Assembly (NCBI GenBank): GCA_047608075.1
Contig: JBLKRX010000006.1
Span: 122,988-186,987, forward strand
Source of the DNA: Ferdinandcohnia humi_A
GTDB lineage: Bacteria; Bacillota; Bacilli; Bacillales; Bacillaceae_L
DNA length: 64,000 nt
Direction of reading: 5' to 3'
Below the pieces are notes generated by a model, which was given only the letters and a program-made list of their open reading frames with translations, was not told the origin of the DNA and did not search any database. Shown here piece after piece: positions 43,775 through 52,861 of the stretch. Every line of letters begins with the position of its first letter. Within the stretch, counting starts at the first letter, position 1. Made by a program: the position numbers and the translations under genes.

Positions 43775-44500
43775 ATGACGATCAAGTTAGACAATCGACC
43801 TTTGTACTTGCAAGTGATTGAACAAATAAGACTCGATATTGAAAACGGATTCTATAAAGAGAAAGAAAAGTTACCTTCAGAGTTTTTACTTGCAAAGCAA
43901 TTAGGTGTTAGTAGAGCTACACTTCGAGAGGCGCTACGAATTCTTGAAGAAGAAAATGTAATTATTCGAAGACACGGAGTAGGTACGTTTGTAAACGCTA
44001 AACCTGTGTTTAATTCAGGAATTGAACAGTTAACAAGTATTACAGACATGATACTGCAAGCAGGTATGAAACCAGGCACCATCTTTCTCTCTAAGTCAGT
44101 CAAAGCACCGACAGATAGTGATATCAAAGGGTTTGGATGTTTAGAAACTGAAGAAATTACCGTTATTGATAGGGTACGTACTGCAAACGGTGAACCGGTC
44201 ATTTATTGTGTTGATAAAATTCAATCTAAGCATTTACCAACTGATTATTCACATGAAGAGTCTTTATTTGATTTACTAGAAAATAAAGCAGATAGAAAGA
44301 TTGCATATACGGTTACACATATCGAACCACTAGGCTATCATGAGACAATATCACCTATTTTAAATTGTGATCCTGAAACAGCATTGTTACTATTAAAACA
44401 AATGCATTATGATGAAAATGACGAACCTGTGCTTTTCTCTTTAAACTATTTCAAGGCAGATACATTTTCCTTCCATGTTGTAAGAAAACGAACATTATAA
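43775..44500 (+). CDS. ymfC: GntR/HutC-family transcriptional regulator YmfC
   Basis: The 241-residue protein has an N-terminal winged helix (PLYLQVIEQIRLDIENGFYK, LPSEFLLAKQLGVSRATLRE, RRHGVGTFV) and a C-terminal UTRA ligand domain. The ATG at 43775 follows GGGGGAGCAAAC; an earlier TTG would run through the palindrome at 43729. Its likely target is the nucleoside importer that starts 109 bases downstream, or itself; the ligand is unknown. Confidence 0.93.
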   Translation: MTIKLDNRPLYLQVIEQIRLDIENGFYKEKEKLPSEFLLAKQLGVSRATLREALRILEEENVIIRRHGVGTFVNAKPVFNSGIEQLTSITDMILQAGMKPGTIFLSKSVKAPTDSDIKGFGCLETEEITVIDRVRTANGEPVIYCVDKIQSKHLPTDYSHEESLFDLLENKADRKIAYTVTHIEPLGYHETISPILNCDPETALLLLKQMHYDENDEPVLFSLNYFKADTFSFHVVRKRTL

Positions 44501-44523
44501 TTTTTTAGGTTGATGCACATTTT

Positions 44524-44533
44524 AAGGAGGTGA
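44524..44533 (+). promoter_or_regulatory. Orphan perfect Shine-Dalgarno sequence
   Basis: AAGGAGGTGA is fully complementary to the 16S 3' end, but no start codon lies at a usable distance; a GTG overlaps the site itself. It is about 80 bases upstream of the BMP lipoprotein gene, which has its own site TAGTAGGGGG. Confidence 0.35.
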
Positions 44534-44609
44534 GTAGTAAAAGTTCGCTTTTATCGGATAGTGCAAATATATCAGGAAAAGAAAAAATTTAGTAGGGGGT
44601 ATAATATTC

Positions 44610-45716
44610 ATGTTTAAAAAGAAATTTGGTTTTGGTCTAGCATTTTTACTTGCTGCTGGTACACTACTAGGCGCTTGTGGCGGTGCTGAAGAAGAAGGTA
44701 ATGGTGGAGAAGGTAAAAAATCAGACTTAAAAGTTGGTATGGTTACTGACGCGGGTACAATCGATGACAAATCATTCAATCAAGGTACTTGGGAAGGAAT
44801 ACTTGCAGCTAAAGAAGAGCTTGGAATTCAAGAAAAATATCTAAAGCCAGCTGGAATAACTGAAGCAGATTACCTAAAAGAGATGGGAAATCTATACGAT
44901 GCTGGTTACAAATTTATCGTTACACCAGGATTTAAATTTGAAACTGCTGTTTTCAAAGCACAAGACAATTACGAGGATGCAAAATTTGTTATTCTTGATG
45001 GTAACCCACATTCTGGCGACTTTAATCCAGTTGTTAAGGACAACACAGTTGCTGTTTTCTTTGCAGAGCATGAATCAGGTTTCTTAGCTGGTGTTGCTAC
45101 TGCTCTTGAGTTAAAAGAAGGTGAAGCTGGATTCATCGGTGGTATGGAGATTCCTGCGGTACAAAAATTTAACTGGGGTTTCCAACAAGGTCTTAAATAT
45201 GCAAATGAAAACCTTGGCACAAACATGACCATTAAAGCTGAAAACGTAGTTTACCAGGGTACATTTGATAATACAACTGCTGGAAAACAATTAGCAGCAC
45301 AAATGTATGATCGTGGTGTAAATGTAATTTTCACTGCCGCTGGTGGTGTAGGTGTTGGCGCAATTCAAGAAGCTAAGACTCGTGCGGAAAAAGGAGAAGA
45401 AGTTTGGATTGTTGGTGTTGACGTTGACCAATATGCAGACGGAATTTACGATAAAGCTAACAACAAATCAGTTATCTTAACATCAGCAATGAAAAAGTTA
45501 GCTCACGCTACTCAAGAGTTAATCAAAGCAGAACTTGATGGTAAATTCCCTGGAGGAGAAACGCTAACATATGATGTGAAAAACGATGGTGTAGGTATTC
45601 CAGAAGAAAATCCTAACTTAAGTGAGGACACTGTAAGCAAAGTTAAGGAAATCTACGAAAAGATCAAATCTGATGAAATTAAAGTTTCTTCTGAGCAAGG
45701 TGACTTATTTAAGTAA
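44610..45716 (+). CDS. BMP-family nucleoside-binding lipoprotein of an ABC importer
   Basis: The 368-residue protein begins with a lipoprotein signal peptide (positive MFKKKFGFG, hydrophobic core, lipobox LLGAC with Cys23) and an acidic Gly-rich linker. The mature part is a BMP/PnrA-type binding domain: LKVGMVTDAGTIDDKSFNQG, FKFETAVFKAQD, EHESGFLAGVATAL, FTAAGGVGVGAIQEAK and WIVGVDVDQYADG. Family members bind purine or pyrimidine nucleosides. The gene heads a complete set with an ATPase and two permeases, like NupN with NupOPQ of B. subtilis. Confidence 0.94.
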   Translation: MFKKKFGFGLAFLLAAGTLLGACGGAEEEGNGGEGKKSDLKVGMVTDAGTIDDKSFNQGTWEGILAAKEELGIQEKYLKPAGITEADYLKEMGNLYDAGYKFIVTPGFKFETAVFKAQDNYEDAKFVILDGNPHSGDFNPVVKDNTVAVFFAEHESGFLAGVATALELKEGEAGFIGGMEIPAVQKFNWGFQQGLKYANENLGTNMTIKAENVVYQGTFDNTTAGKQLAAQMYDRGVNVIFTAAGGVGVGAIQEAKTRAEKGEEVWIVGVDVDQYADGIYDKANNKSVILTSAMKKLAHATQELIKAELDGKFPGGETLTYDVKNDGVGIPEENPNLSEDTVSKVKEIYEKIKSDEIKVSSEQGDLFK

Positions 45717-45725
45717 AAAAGTAAA

Positions 45726-45760
45726 CAAAGAGACGGTTGTTTGTTCCGTCTCTTTGTTTG
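45726..45760 (+). terminator. Intrinsic terminator after the BMP lipoprotein gene
   Basis: CAAAGAGACGG pairs with CCGTCTCTTTG, followed by TTTG. Such a site in an ABC operon usually lets the binding protein be made in excess over the permease. Confidence 0.8.
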
Positions 45761-45875
45761 TAAAAACCTGTCTATATGAATAATTGGGTAACACAAAATC
45801 CTACATTCATAATGTAGTGATAGGGGACTCCCTATAAAAAATGGAATTGAGTCTATAATAAAGGTGAGTGCTACT

Positions 45876-47399
45876 ATGGAATATGTTGTAGAAATGCTGA
45901 ATATTAGGAAGGAATTTCCAGGTATTGTAGCTAATGATAATATCACCCTTACACTAAAAAAGGGAGAGATACATGCACTATTAGGTGAAAATGGTGCAGG
46001 GAAATCCACTTTAATGGGTGTTTTGTTTGGTATGTATCAACCCGATAAAGGAACGATAAAAATTAATGGTGAAGAGGTGAAAATCTCAAATCCTAATGTT
46101 GCGAACCGACTTGGTATCGGAATGGTGCATCAACACTTTAAACTAGTTGATAATTTCACTGTAACTGAAAATATTATTTTAGGTAGCGAGCCATTGAAGG
46201 GTATTACACTTGATATCGATAAGGCTGCTAAAAGAATCGAAGAGTTATCAAAGTATTATGGTCTTAATGTGGACCCACATGCAAAAATAGAAGATATTTC
46301 TGTTGGAATGCAACAAAGAGTCGAAATAATGAAGATGCTCTATCGTGAAGCTGATGTACTTATTTTGGATGAACCAACCGCTGTTTTAACACCTAATGAA
46401 ATTGAAGAGCTTATGAAAATTATGCGTAACCTTATAAATGAAGGTAAGTCGATCATAATCATTACTCATAAATTAAAAGAAATTAAAGCTGTTGCAGATC
46501 GTTGTACAGTTATTCGTCGAGGTAAAGGAATTGGTACTGTCAATGTTGCTGAAGCAAGTGAAGCAAGCCTAGCTGAAATGATGGTAGGTAGACATGTTTC
46601 TTTTAAAGTGGATAAGAAAGAAAGTACAGCAGGTGATGTCGTACTTGAGATAGATTCGCTTTCTGTTATTAATAACAGAAAAGTAATGGGTTTAAAAAAC
46701 TTTTCCCTTGAAGTTAAAAAAGGAGAGATAGTTGGTATTGCGGGTGTCGAAGGTAATGGCCAGACAGAATTAGTTGAAGCTATTACAGGTTTACGTAAGG
46801 CAGAGTCAGGCCGTGTTCTTTTGAATGGGGAAGATATTACAACGATTCCAATTCGCCAGCGAATAGAGAAGGGTATAGCTCATATTCCTGAGGATAGACA
46901 GAAACGTGGCCTTGTTTTGGATTATTCACTCCAATCTAACATGGTACTCCAGGTTTATAATAAACAGCCGTTTTCAAGGAGTGGGTTATTAAATGTTGGT
47001 GCCATGAAGGAATACGCAAAGAAAATCTTAGAAAACTTTGATGTTCGTTCAGGAGAAGGCGCAGCATCTATAGCTCGTACTCTATCTGGTGGGAATCAGC
47101 AAAAAGCTATTATAGGAAGAGAGCTTGAATTAAACCCAGACTTATTAGTTGCAGTACAACCGACTCGTGGACTTGATGTAGGTTCGATTGAGTATATTCA
47201 CAAGAGGTTGATTGAACACCGTGATAAAGGTAAGGCCGTGCTCCTTGTGTCTTTAGAATTAGATGAGGTACTACAACTGTCAGATCGAATTGCAATCGTT
47301 AATAATGGTGAATTAGTAGGGGTTGTAAATGCCTCAGAAACGAATGAAAATGAGGTAGGTTTAATGATGGCGGGCGTAAGTAAGGAGAAAAGTGTATGA
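45876..47399 (+). CDS. Nucleoside ABC transporter ATP-binding protein (NupO type)
   Basis: The 507-residue protein is a double ABC ATPase. The N-terminal copy has Walker A GENGAGKST, the signature SVGMQQRVEI and Walker B VLILDEPTAVLTPNE. The C-terminal copy has a modified Walker A GVEGNGQTE, LSGGNQQKAIIGREL and a degenerate Walker B LVAVQPTRGLDVGS, as usual for this family, so only one site is fully catalytic. The ATG at 45876 follows AAAGGTGAG. It overlaps the next permease by four bases. Confidence 0.95.
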   Translation: MEYVVEMLNIRKEFPGIVANDNITLTLKKGEIHALLGENGAGKSTLMGVLFGMYQPDKGTIKINGEEVKISNPNVANRLGIGMVHQHFKLVDNFTVTENIILGSEPLKGITLDIDKAAKRIEELSKYYGLNVDPHAKIEDISVGMQQRVEIMKMLYREADVLILDEPTAVLTPNEIEELMKIMRNLINEGKSIIIITHKLKEIKAVADRCTVIRRGKGIGTVNVAEASEASLAEMMVGRHVSFKVDKKESTAGDVVLEIDSLSVINNRKVMGLKNFSLEVKKGEIVGIAGVEGNGQTELVEAITGLRKAESGRVLLNGEDITTIPIRQRIEKGIAHIPEDRQKRGLVLDYSLQSNMVLQVYNKQPFSRSGLLNVGAMKEYAKKILENFDVRSGEGAASIARTLSGGNQQKAIIGRELELNPDLLVAVQPTRGLDVGSIEYIHKRLIEHRDKGKAVLLVSLELDEVLQLSDRIAIVNNGELVGVVNASETNENEVGLMMAGVSKEKSV

Positions 47400-48466
47400 G
47401 AAATACCATAATTTCATTGATAGCGGTACTAATGGGACTCGTAGCAGGTGGGTTGTTAATGCTTTTTATTGGGAGTAACCCAATTGAAGGATACACCTAT
47501 CTTTTTCAAGGAGCAATGAAAAATATTGCTCGATTGGGCGACACATTAGCAACTGCAACACCATTAGTATTTACTGGACTTTCTGTTGCTTTTGCGTTTC
47601 GTACGGGTTTATTTAATATTGGTGCATCAGGTCAGATGCTAATTGGTGGTCTTTTTGCAACTGCTATTGGACTAACACTTGATGTATCTAGACCACTGCT
47701 TCTCATAATAATGATTTTTGCAGGATTTTTGGGTGGAGCTTTATGGGCATTTATTCCTGGCTTACTTAAGGCCAAGTTTAATGTACATGAAGTTGTTTCG
47801 ACTATTATGATGAACTGGGTTGCCTACTGGACTATTTATTATGTAGTTCCAGGGTATTTAAAAGGTGAATTCCTTGAGACTGAGTCAAAGAAACTGCCTG
47901 ATGCTGCTACGTTAAGGGTTAACTTTTTAACAGAAATGTTTGATGGTTCTTATATAAATTTGGGCTTATTTTTAGCAGTAATTTCAGTTATCTTTATTTC
48001 ATTTATAATAAATAAAACAACCCTTGGTTTTGAATTAAAAGCAGTTGGATTTAATCGTCATGCTGCTGAATATGCTGGTATGCGTGTTAATCGTAACATA
48101 ATTTTATCTATGTTAATTTCAGGAGGATTAGCAGGTCTTGCCGGGGTTGCACAATATACAGGTAATGCTACAAGTTTGCAAATTGGTGTTTTACCATCCC
48201 AAGGCTTTGATGGGATCGCGGTTGCTTTACTAGGTGCAAACACACCATTGGGTGTATTTTTTGCTGCAATATTCTTCGGAATCCTTTACTCCGGAACAGG
48301 TTTTATGAATGCAATGACAGAAATTCCACCAGAAATCGCGAATACTATCATTGCAATCATTATTTACTTCGCAGCAACGAGTATTCTAATCGAACGTTTA
48401 CTAAATAAGTTTAGAAAACGCCGTGTTGAAGATAACGGTGTAGCTGTAAAAAAGGAGGAAGTATAA
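47396..48466 (+). CDS. Nucleoside ABC transporter permease 1 (NupP type)
   Basis: The 356-residue membrane protein belongs to the branched-chain/ribose type permease family with about eight to ten hydrophobic segments. Motifs include FRTGLFNIGASGQMLIGGLF, NVHEVVSTIMMNWVAY and LPSQGFDGIAVALLGANTPL. Its ATG overlaps the stop of the ATPase gene, and the second permease starts one base after it, so the three are one translational unit. Confidence 0.94.
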   Translation: MRNTIISLIAVLMGLVAGGLLMLFIGSNPIEGYTYLFQGAMKNIARLGDTLATATPLVFTGLSVAFAFRTGLFNIGASGQMLIGGLFATAIGLTLDVSRPLLLIIMIFAGFLGGALWAFIPGLLKAKFNVHEVVSTIMMNWVAYWTIYYVVPGYLKGEFLETESKKLPDAATLRVNFLTEMFDGSYINLGLFLAVISVIFISFIINKTTLGFELKAVGFNRHAAEYAGMRVNRNIILSMLISGGLAGLAGVAQYTGNATSLQIGVLPSQGFDGIAVALLGANTPLGVFFAAIFFGILYSGTGFMNAMTEIPPEIANTIIAIIIYFAATSILIERLLNKFRKRRVEDNGVAVKKEEV

Positions 48467-48467
48467 G

Positions 48468-49421
48468 ATGTGGACACTTATTGAACAAATTTTTCCTTAT
48501 GCCATAGTTTTTACAATTCCTCTTTTAATAACAGCACTTGGGGGTTTATTTAGTGAGCGAAGTGGTGTTGTTAATATTGGATTAGATGGTTTGATGATAT
48601 TTGGTGCCTTTTCTGGGGCAATAACTATCTACTATCTACAAAATATTTGGACAAACCATACATTAGTCTTATGGTTCGGCTTGTTAGTTGCAGCTATAGT
48701 AGGGGTGCTCTTTTCTTTATTACATGCATTTGCAAGTATTAATCTTAGTGCGAACCAAATTATTAGTGGTACAGCTATTAATATGATTGCAGGGGCACTT
48801 ACTGTTTTCTTAGCAAGAAATATTACAGGTAGTGGTAATATTCGTATCACTAGTGGATTTTCTCCCTTTGATATACCAGTACTTTCAAAAATTCCGGTTA
48901 TTGGAGATTTGTTTTTTACAGACACATATATTACAACATGGTTTATCTTTGCCATTTTATTTATTAGTGCTTTTGTATTGTATAAAACAAAGACTGGACT
49001 TCGTTTACGCTCTTGTGGTGAGTACCCACAGGCTGCTGAAGCCGCAGGAGTCAATGTTAGAAGAATTCGTTATCTTGGTGTCATTCTCTCAGGTGCCTTT
49101 TCAGGGCTTGGTGGTGCGATCATAATTGTAACGACCTCAGGTGAATTTACAGGTACAGTTTCTGGTTTAGGTTTCTTAGCACTTGCTTCTTTAATTTTTG
49201 GACAATGGAAGCCGCTAGGGATATTAGGAGCGACACTGTTCTTTGGTTTTGCGAGTACTGTTGCAAACGTTTCTCAGGTTATACCTGAGTTAGCAGTAAT
49301 TCCACCAATTATCTTAAAAATCTTCCCTTATGTTGTCACTTTGATTGCTTTGGTTATTTTCTCTAAGTCTTCACAGGCACCTAAGGCTGCTGGTGAACCA
49401 TTCGATTCAGGGAAGCGCTAG
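48468..49421 (+). CDS. Nucleoside ABC transporter permease 2 (NupQ type)
   Basis: The 317-residue membrane protein is the partner permease: LITALGGLFSERSGVVNIGL at the N-terminus, SANQIISGTAINMIAGALTV, RSCGEYPQAAEAAGVNVRRI and FSGLGGAIIIVTTSGEFTGT, GLGFLALASLIFGQWKPLGI. It follows permease 1 after a one-base gap with AAAAAGGAGGAAGTATAAG as ribosome site. A terminator closes the operon. Confidence 0.94.
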   Translation: MWTLIEQIFPYAIVFTIPLLITALGGLFSERSGVVNIGLDGLMIFGAFSGAITIYYLQNIWTNHTLVLWFGLLVAAIVGVLFSLLHAFASINLSANQIISGTAINMIAGALTVFLARNITGSGNIRITSGFSPFDIPVLSKIPVIGDLFFTDTYITTWFIFAILFISAFVLYKTKTGLRLRSCGEYPQAAEAAGVNVRRIRYLGVILSGAFSGLGGAIIIVTTSGEFTGTVSGLGFLALASLIFGQWKPLGILGATLFFGFASTVANVSQVIPELAVIPPIILKIFPYVVTLIALVIFSKSSQAPKAAGEPFDSGKR

Positions 49422-49450
49422 AAAAAAGATATATAATTAATAGAGAAATT

Positions 49451-49486
49451 GAGGAATGACATTAGGTTATTCCTCTTTTTCTTTAT
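49451..49486 (+). terminator. Intrinsic terminator after the nucleoside importer operon
   Basis: GAGGAAT pairs perfectly with ATTCCTC and is followed by TTTTTCTTT. Confidence 0.85.
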
Positions 49487-49605
49487 TAAAAATGGTGGTA
49501 GTCACTTAATTTGAAATAGTAAAAATAAAAATATTTGTGTTACATGTTTCAAATAGTATAATTAACGATGCAATTGTTTTTTATTACATACTAGGAGGAT
49601 TTTAA

Positions 49606-49785
49606 ATGAGCAAAAAAGAGATACTTTGGGGTAGCATCTGTCTTTGCTTAGTAGTACTAGCTTACATAATACCTTATTTATTTTTAACGAATGTTACGGT
49701 TTGGTATGGTAGCTTTCTTCTTTGGGTTGCTTTAGCACTTTTTATAATTGTCATTAATTACATTTTAACTAAGGACTGGAAGTGA
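49606..49785 (+). CDS. Small two-span membrane protein, probable symporter partner
   Basis: The frame encodes 59 residues: a short basic start (MSKKEILWG), two hydrophobic segments (about residues 9-27 and 33-53) and a basic end (YILTKDWK). A strong ribosome site CTAGGAGGATTTTAA precedes the ATG, and a consensus TATAAT lies about 50 bases upstream. The sodium:solute symporter starts seven bases after the stop. Small membrane proteins of DUF997 or DUF3311 type (such as YhdT or YhjC) are paired with such symporters; membership is inferred from size, topology and context. Confidence 0.75.
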   Translation: MSKKEILWGSICLCLVVLAYIIPYLFLTNVTVWYGSFLLWVALALFIIVINYILTKDWK

Positions 49786-49792
49786 TTGGTAT

Positions 49793-51280
49793 ATGAGTAC
49801 TACTTTAGTTTGGTGGGGGATTGCTATTTATGTGGGGTTATCACTATACATAGCCTATTTATCAAGAAGTGAAAAACAGGTTAATATGGAGGGGTACTTT
49901 TTAGGAAACAGAAAAATGAATGGTTTTGTTTCTGCATTAAGTTATAGTGCTACCACCTATAGTGCATTCATGATGGTTGGATTAGCGGGATTAACCTATC
50001 GAGGCGGAGTAGGAGCGTTAGGTTTTGAAATTATATATTTTATGGGTGTTTCTCTCGTTGCCTTTTTCGGACCTCGATTTTGGTTAGTAGGAAAAAAATA
50101 TGGCTACGTAACTCCTTCTGAGATGCTTGGAGATCGTTATGACAATAAACAGGTTGCTGCGATAATTTCTATCTCCAGTTGTATTTTTCTGATTCCATAT
50201 AGTGCTGTTCAATTAGCAGGGGTAGGTTATTTATTAGAAGGAATGACAAAAGGGGCTATTTCATTTACTACAGGGGCCATTATCGCAACAGTTTTGGCGG
50301 TTGTTTATACATATATTTCAGGAATCCGATCTGTAATGTGGACTGATTCTTTACAAGCTTTAGTCATGATTATTTCTTCAACTCTTGTGGTTATTTTACT
50401 TGTAAATGGATTAGGGGGATTTGGTTCCTTTTTTGGGAATCTTAGTGCGGAACACCCTGAATCATTAACTGTTCCAGGTAATGGTTATTTTAGCTTTTCA
50501 ACATTTCTATCCCTTACAATACCGTGGATCTTTTTTAGTTTATCAAACCCTCAAGTAAGTCAGCGTTTATATATGCCGGCTTCATTAGGGAGCTTACGGA
50601 GAATGTTGATGGGATTCCTAATTTTTGGTTTTATTTATACAATCGTATCCGTTATGTGGGGTTACTCAGCAATCTTACTATTCCCAGGACTTGAAAATCC
50701 TGATGTAGCAACACCTAGCTTGTTATCTTCAGAGTTTGTTCCACCGGTATTAGGTGTGGTTGTCATGGTTTCAATCATTGCTGCTGCAATATCAACCATT
50801 GACTCCATATTATTAACACTATCTTCCTTGTTCGCTAGAGATGTGTATGGGATATCAAAAAATGGTAGAGATGAAAGTAGACAGTTAAAAATGGGGAAAT
50901 TTGTTATTCCAGTAATCGCTATTTTAGCTTATGGATTTGCTGAATTACAGCTTGACTTAATAGCGGTACTTTCTGTTGCCTCATCTGCAGGATTAATTGT
51001 GGTTGTACCTGCTTTAATTGGTACATTTTTTTGGAAAAGGGGCACTGCTACAGGAGTAATTACAAGTGTTGTTGGTAGCGGAATACTAGTTATTTTACTT
51101 GAACTAGCAAAGCTAAAACCTTTTGGATTTGGTTCAGGTGTGTGGGGACTACTTGTATCTATTGTCCTTTTTATTGGGGTTAGTTTGATAACGAAAGCGC
51201 CAGAGCAGAAGGCAAATGAATTTTTAACATACGTGAATGAAGAGCTTAAAAAACATAGAAAGCCAGTGAACATTGACTAA
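49793..51280 (+). CDS. Sodium:solute symporter family transporter
   Basis: The 495-residue protein is an SSS-family secondary transporter with about 13 membrane segments. Family features include EGYFLGNRKMNGFVSALSYS and SATTYSAFMMVGLAG in the first core helices, FGPRFWLVGKKYGYVTPSEM, YTYISGIRSVMWTDSLQALV, the sodium-site region AAAISTIDSILLTLSSLFARD, and a long C-terminal half. The substrate cannot be told from sequence; PanF/proline-like carriers and YhjB are relatives. It forms an operon with the 59-residue gene upstream. Confidence 0.92.
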   Translation: MSTTLVWWGIAIYVGLSLYIAYLSRSEKQVNMEGYFLGNRKMNGFVSALSYSATTYSAFMMVGLAGLTYRGGVGALGFEIIYFMGVSLVAFFGPRFWLVGKKYGYVTPSEMLGDRYDNKQVAAIISISSCIFLIPYSAVQLAGVGYLLEGMTKGAISFTTGAIIATVLAVVYTYISGIRSVMWTDSLQALVMIISSTLVVILLVNGLGGFGSFFGNLSAEHPESLTVPGNGYFSFSTFLSLTIPWIFFSLSNPQVSQRLYMPASLGSLRRMLMGFLIFGFIYTIVSVMWGYSAILLFPGLENPDVATPSLLSSEFVPPVLGVVVMVSIIAAAISTIDSILLTLSSLFARDVYGISKNGRDESRQLKMGKFVIPVIAILAYGFAELQLDLIAVLSVASSAGLIVVVPALIGTFFWKRGTATGVITSVVGSGILVILLELAKLKPFGFGSGVWGLLVSIVLFIGVSLITKAPEQKANEFLTYVNEELKKHRKPVNID

Positions 51281-51288
51281 AATTTAAG

Positions 51289-51330
51289 AAAAACCAGTTT
51301 ATTGTTTGTACAATATAACTGGTTTTTATG
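51289..51330 (+). terminator. Intrinsic terminator after the symporter gene
   Basis: AAAAACCAGTT pairs with AACTGGTTTTT across a 17-base loop that itself contains TTGT/ACAA pairing. Confidence 0.8.
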
Positions 51331-51580
51331 TGTTTACTTGAAATTATTGCTAATTCGAGGTTATAGTGTTTTTAAGACTAATTAAAAGGTTTTAGATGAA
51401 AAATAGCTATATAGGTTTTTTCCTTGATTAACGCAAAAACTTTGAATCAGGCGTTAGAGCACTTACATGGTTACTGGACAAATGTCACGTCAATGTGACT
51501 GGTCTTCTATGTTCACAATAAATAAAGGTAATACATGCTGCTAAGAATACCATTATGTAATAAAAGGAGGAAATGGACAA
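51331..51580 (+). other. Intergenic region before ymfF
   Basis: No ORF is seen in these 250 bases. A short inverted repeat GTCAC (51484) / GTGAC (51495) with a six-base centre is the only symmetric element. A ribosome site AAAAGGAGGAAATGG precedes ymfF. Confidence 0.4.
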
Positions 51581-52861
51581 ATGCTGTTATTGGATGAAAC
51601 GGAGCACAAGGTTAATGGAATTACCATTCACACCATCAAAACCGATAAATATAAGACCAACACCATTGTTTTAAAAATGAAGGCACCTTTACAACAAGAG
51701 AATGTCACACATCGTGCACTCTTACCATATGTACTACAAAGTGAGACTCCAAGTTATCCTTCTTCAACAAGCTTACGTTCTTACTTAGATGAACTATACG
51801 GTGCTACTCTACAAGTTGATTTAGCCAAAAAAGGTGAATACCATATTATTTCATTCAACATGGAGATCGCAAATGAAATCTTTCTTAATGATCAAACACC
51901 GCTTTTTGATAAAGGTATTGCGTTATTAAGTGAAATTATCTTTTCTCCTGCAAAGGAAAATGGCATATTCAAAAGTTCGGTTGTTGAGAAGGAAAAAAGA
52001 GGTTTAAAACAACGTATACAAGCAGTTTATGACGATAAAATGAGGTACTCCAACCTTCGACTTGTAGAAGAAATGTGTAAGGACGAACCCTATCATTTAC
52101 ATGTTAACGGAAGAATCGAAGATATTGAAAACATTTCTTCCGCGTCTTTATATGAGTATTATCAAAAAGCTCTCGCTGAAGATGAAATTGATCTTTATAT
52201 TATCGGAAACGTTGATCTTGAAAAGGTAGAATCAGCCGTATCCTCAGCCTTTGTGTTCTCAAACAGAGAGGTTGCTACACTACCTCCTAGTACAAGTAAA
52301 AAGATAACAAATGTAAATGAGGTAATTGAAAAACAGGATGTAAAGCAAGGGAAACTTAATATAGGCTTTCGTACGAATACAGCCTTTAGTGATCCTGATT
52401 ATGATGCGCTTCAAGTTTTTAATGGTATTTTTGGTGGATTTTCTCACTCCAAGCTATTTATTAATGTTAGGGAAAAAGAAAGTCTTGCTTACTATGCTGC
52501 TTCACGAGTGGAAAGCCATAAAGGTTTATTAATGGTCATGTCTGGTATTGACTTTAAGAATTATGAAAGAGCTGTAACGATTGTAAAAGAACAAATGAAA
52601 GCGATGACCGAAGGAGATTTTACGGAAGATACATTACTGCAGACCAAAGCTATGGTTAAAAATCAACTTTTAGAAACAATAGATACATCAAGAGGAATAG
52701 CAGAGGTCCTTTATCACAATGTTGTCTCGACGAAAAAAAGAAAAATTGAAGATTGGATTTCTGGAATCGATGCAGTTACAAAAGAGCAAGTGATCAATGT
52801 TGGGAAAAAAATCGAATTAGATACTATTTATTTCCTTACAGGATTGGAGGCCAGTGACTAA
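51581..52861 (+). CDS. ymfF: YmfF, M16-like protein without zinc motif
   Basis: The 426-residue protein has the M16 peptidase fold pattern (ITIHTIKTDKYKTNTIVLKM, SLRSYLDELYGATLQVDLAK, SKLFINVREKESLAYYAASR) but no HxxEH, so it is predicted to be the inactive member of a pair. Its partner YmfH starts at the stop codon (TAATG overlap) and keeps the zinc motif. Such active-inactive M16 pairs are known in processing proteases of antimicrobial or signalling peptides; the substrate here is unknown. Confidence 0.92.
   Translation: MLLLDETEHKVNGITIHTIKTDKYKTNTIVLKMKAPLQQENVTHRALLPYVLQSETPSYPSSTSLRSYLDELYGATLQVDLAKKGEYHIISFNMEIANEIFLNDQTPLFDKGIALLSEIIFSPAKENGIFKSSVVEKEKRGLKQRIQAVYDDKMRYSNLRLVEEMCKDEPYHLHVNGRIEDIENISSASLYEYYQKALAEDEIDLYIIGNVDLEKVESAVSSAFVFSNREVATLPPSTSKKITNVNEVIEKQDVKQGKLNIGFRTNTAFSDPDYDALQVFNGIFGGFSHSKLFINVREKESLAYYAASRVESHKGLLMVMSGIDFKNYERAVTIVKEQMKAMTEGDFTEDTLLQTKAMVKNQLLETIDTSRGIAEVLYHNVVSTKKRKIEDWISGIDAVTKEQVINVGKKIELDTIYFLTGLEASD

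Noticed and set aside
51484..51499. GTCAC/GTGAC as a regulator site before ymfF
   Set aside because: Five-base arms are too short to support a claim, and no local regulator gene is adjacent.
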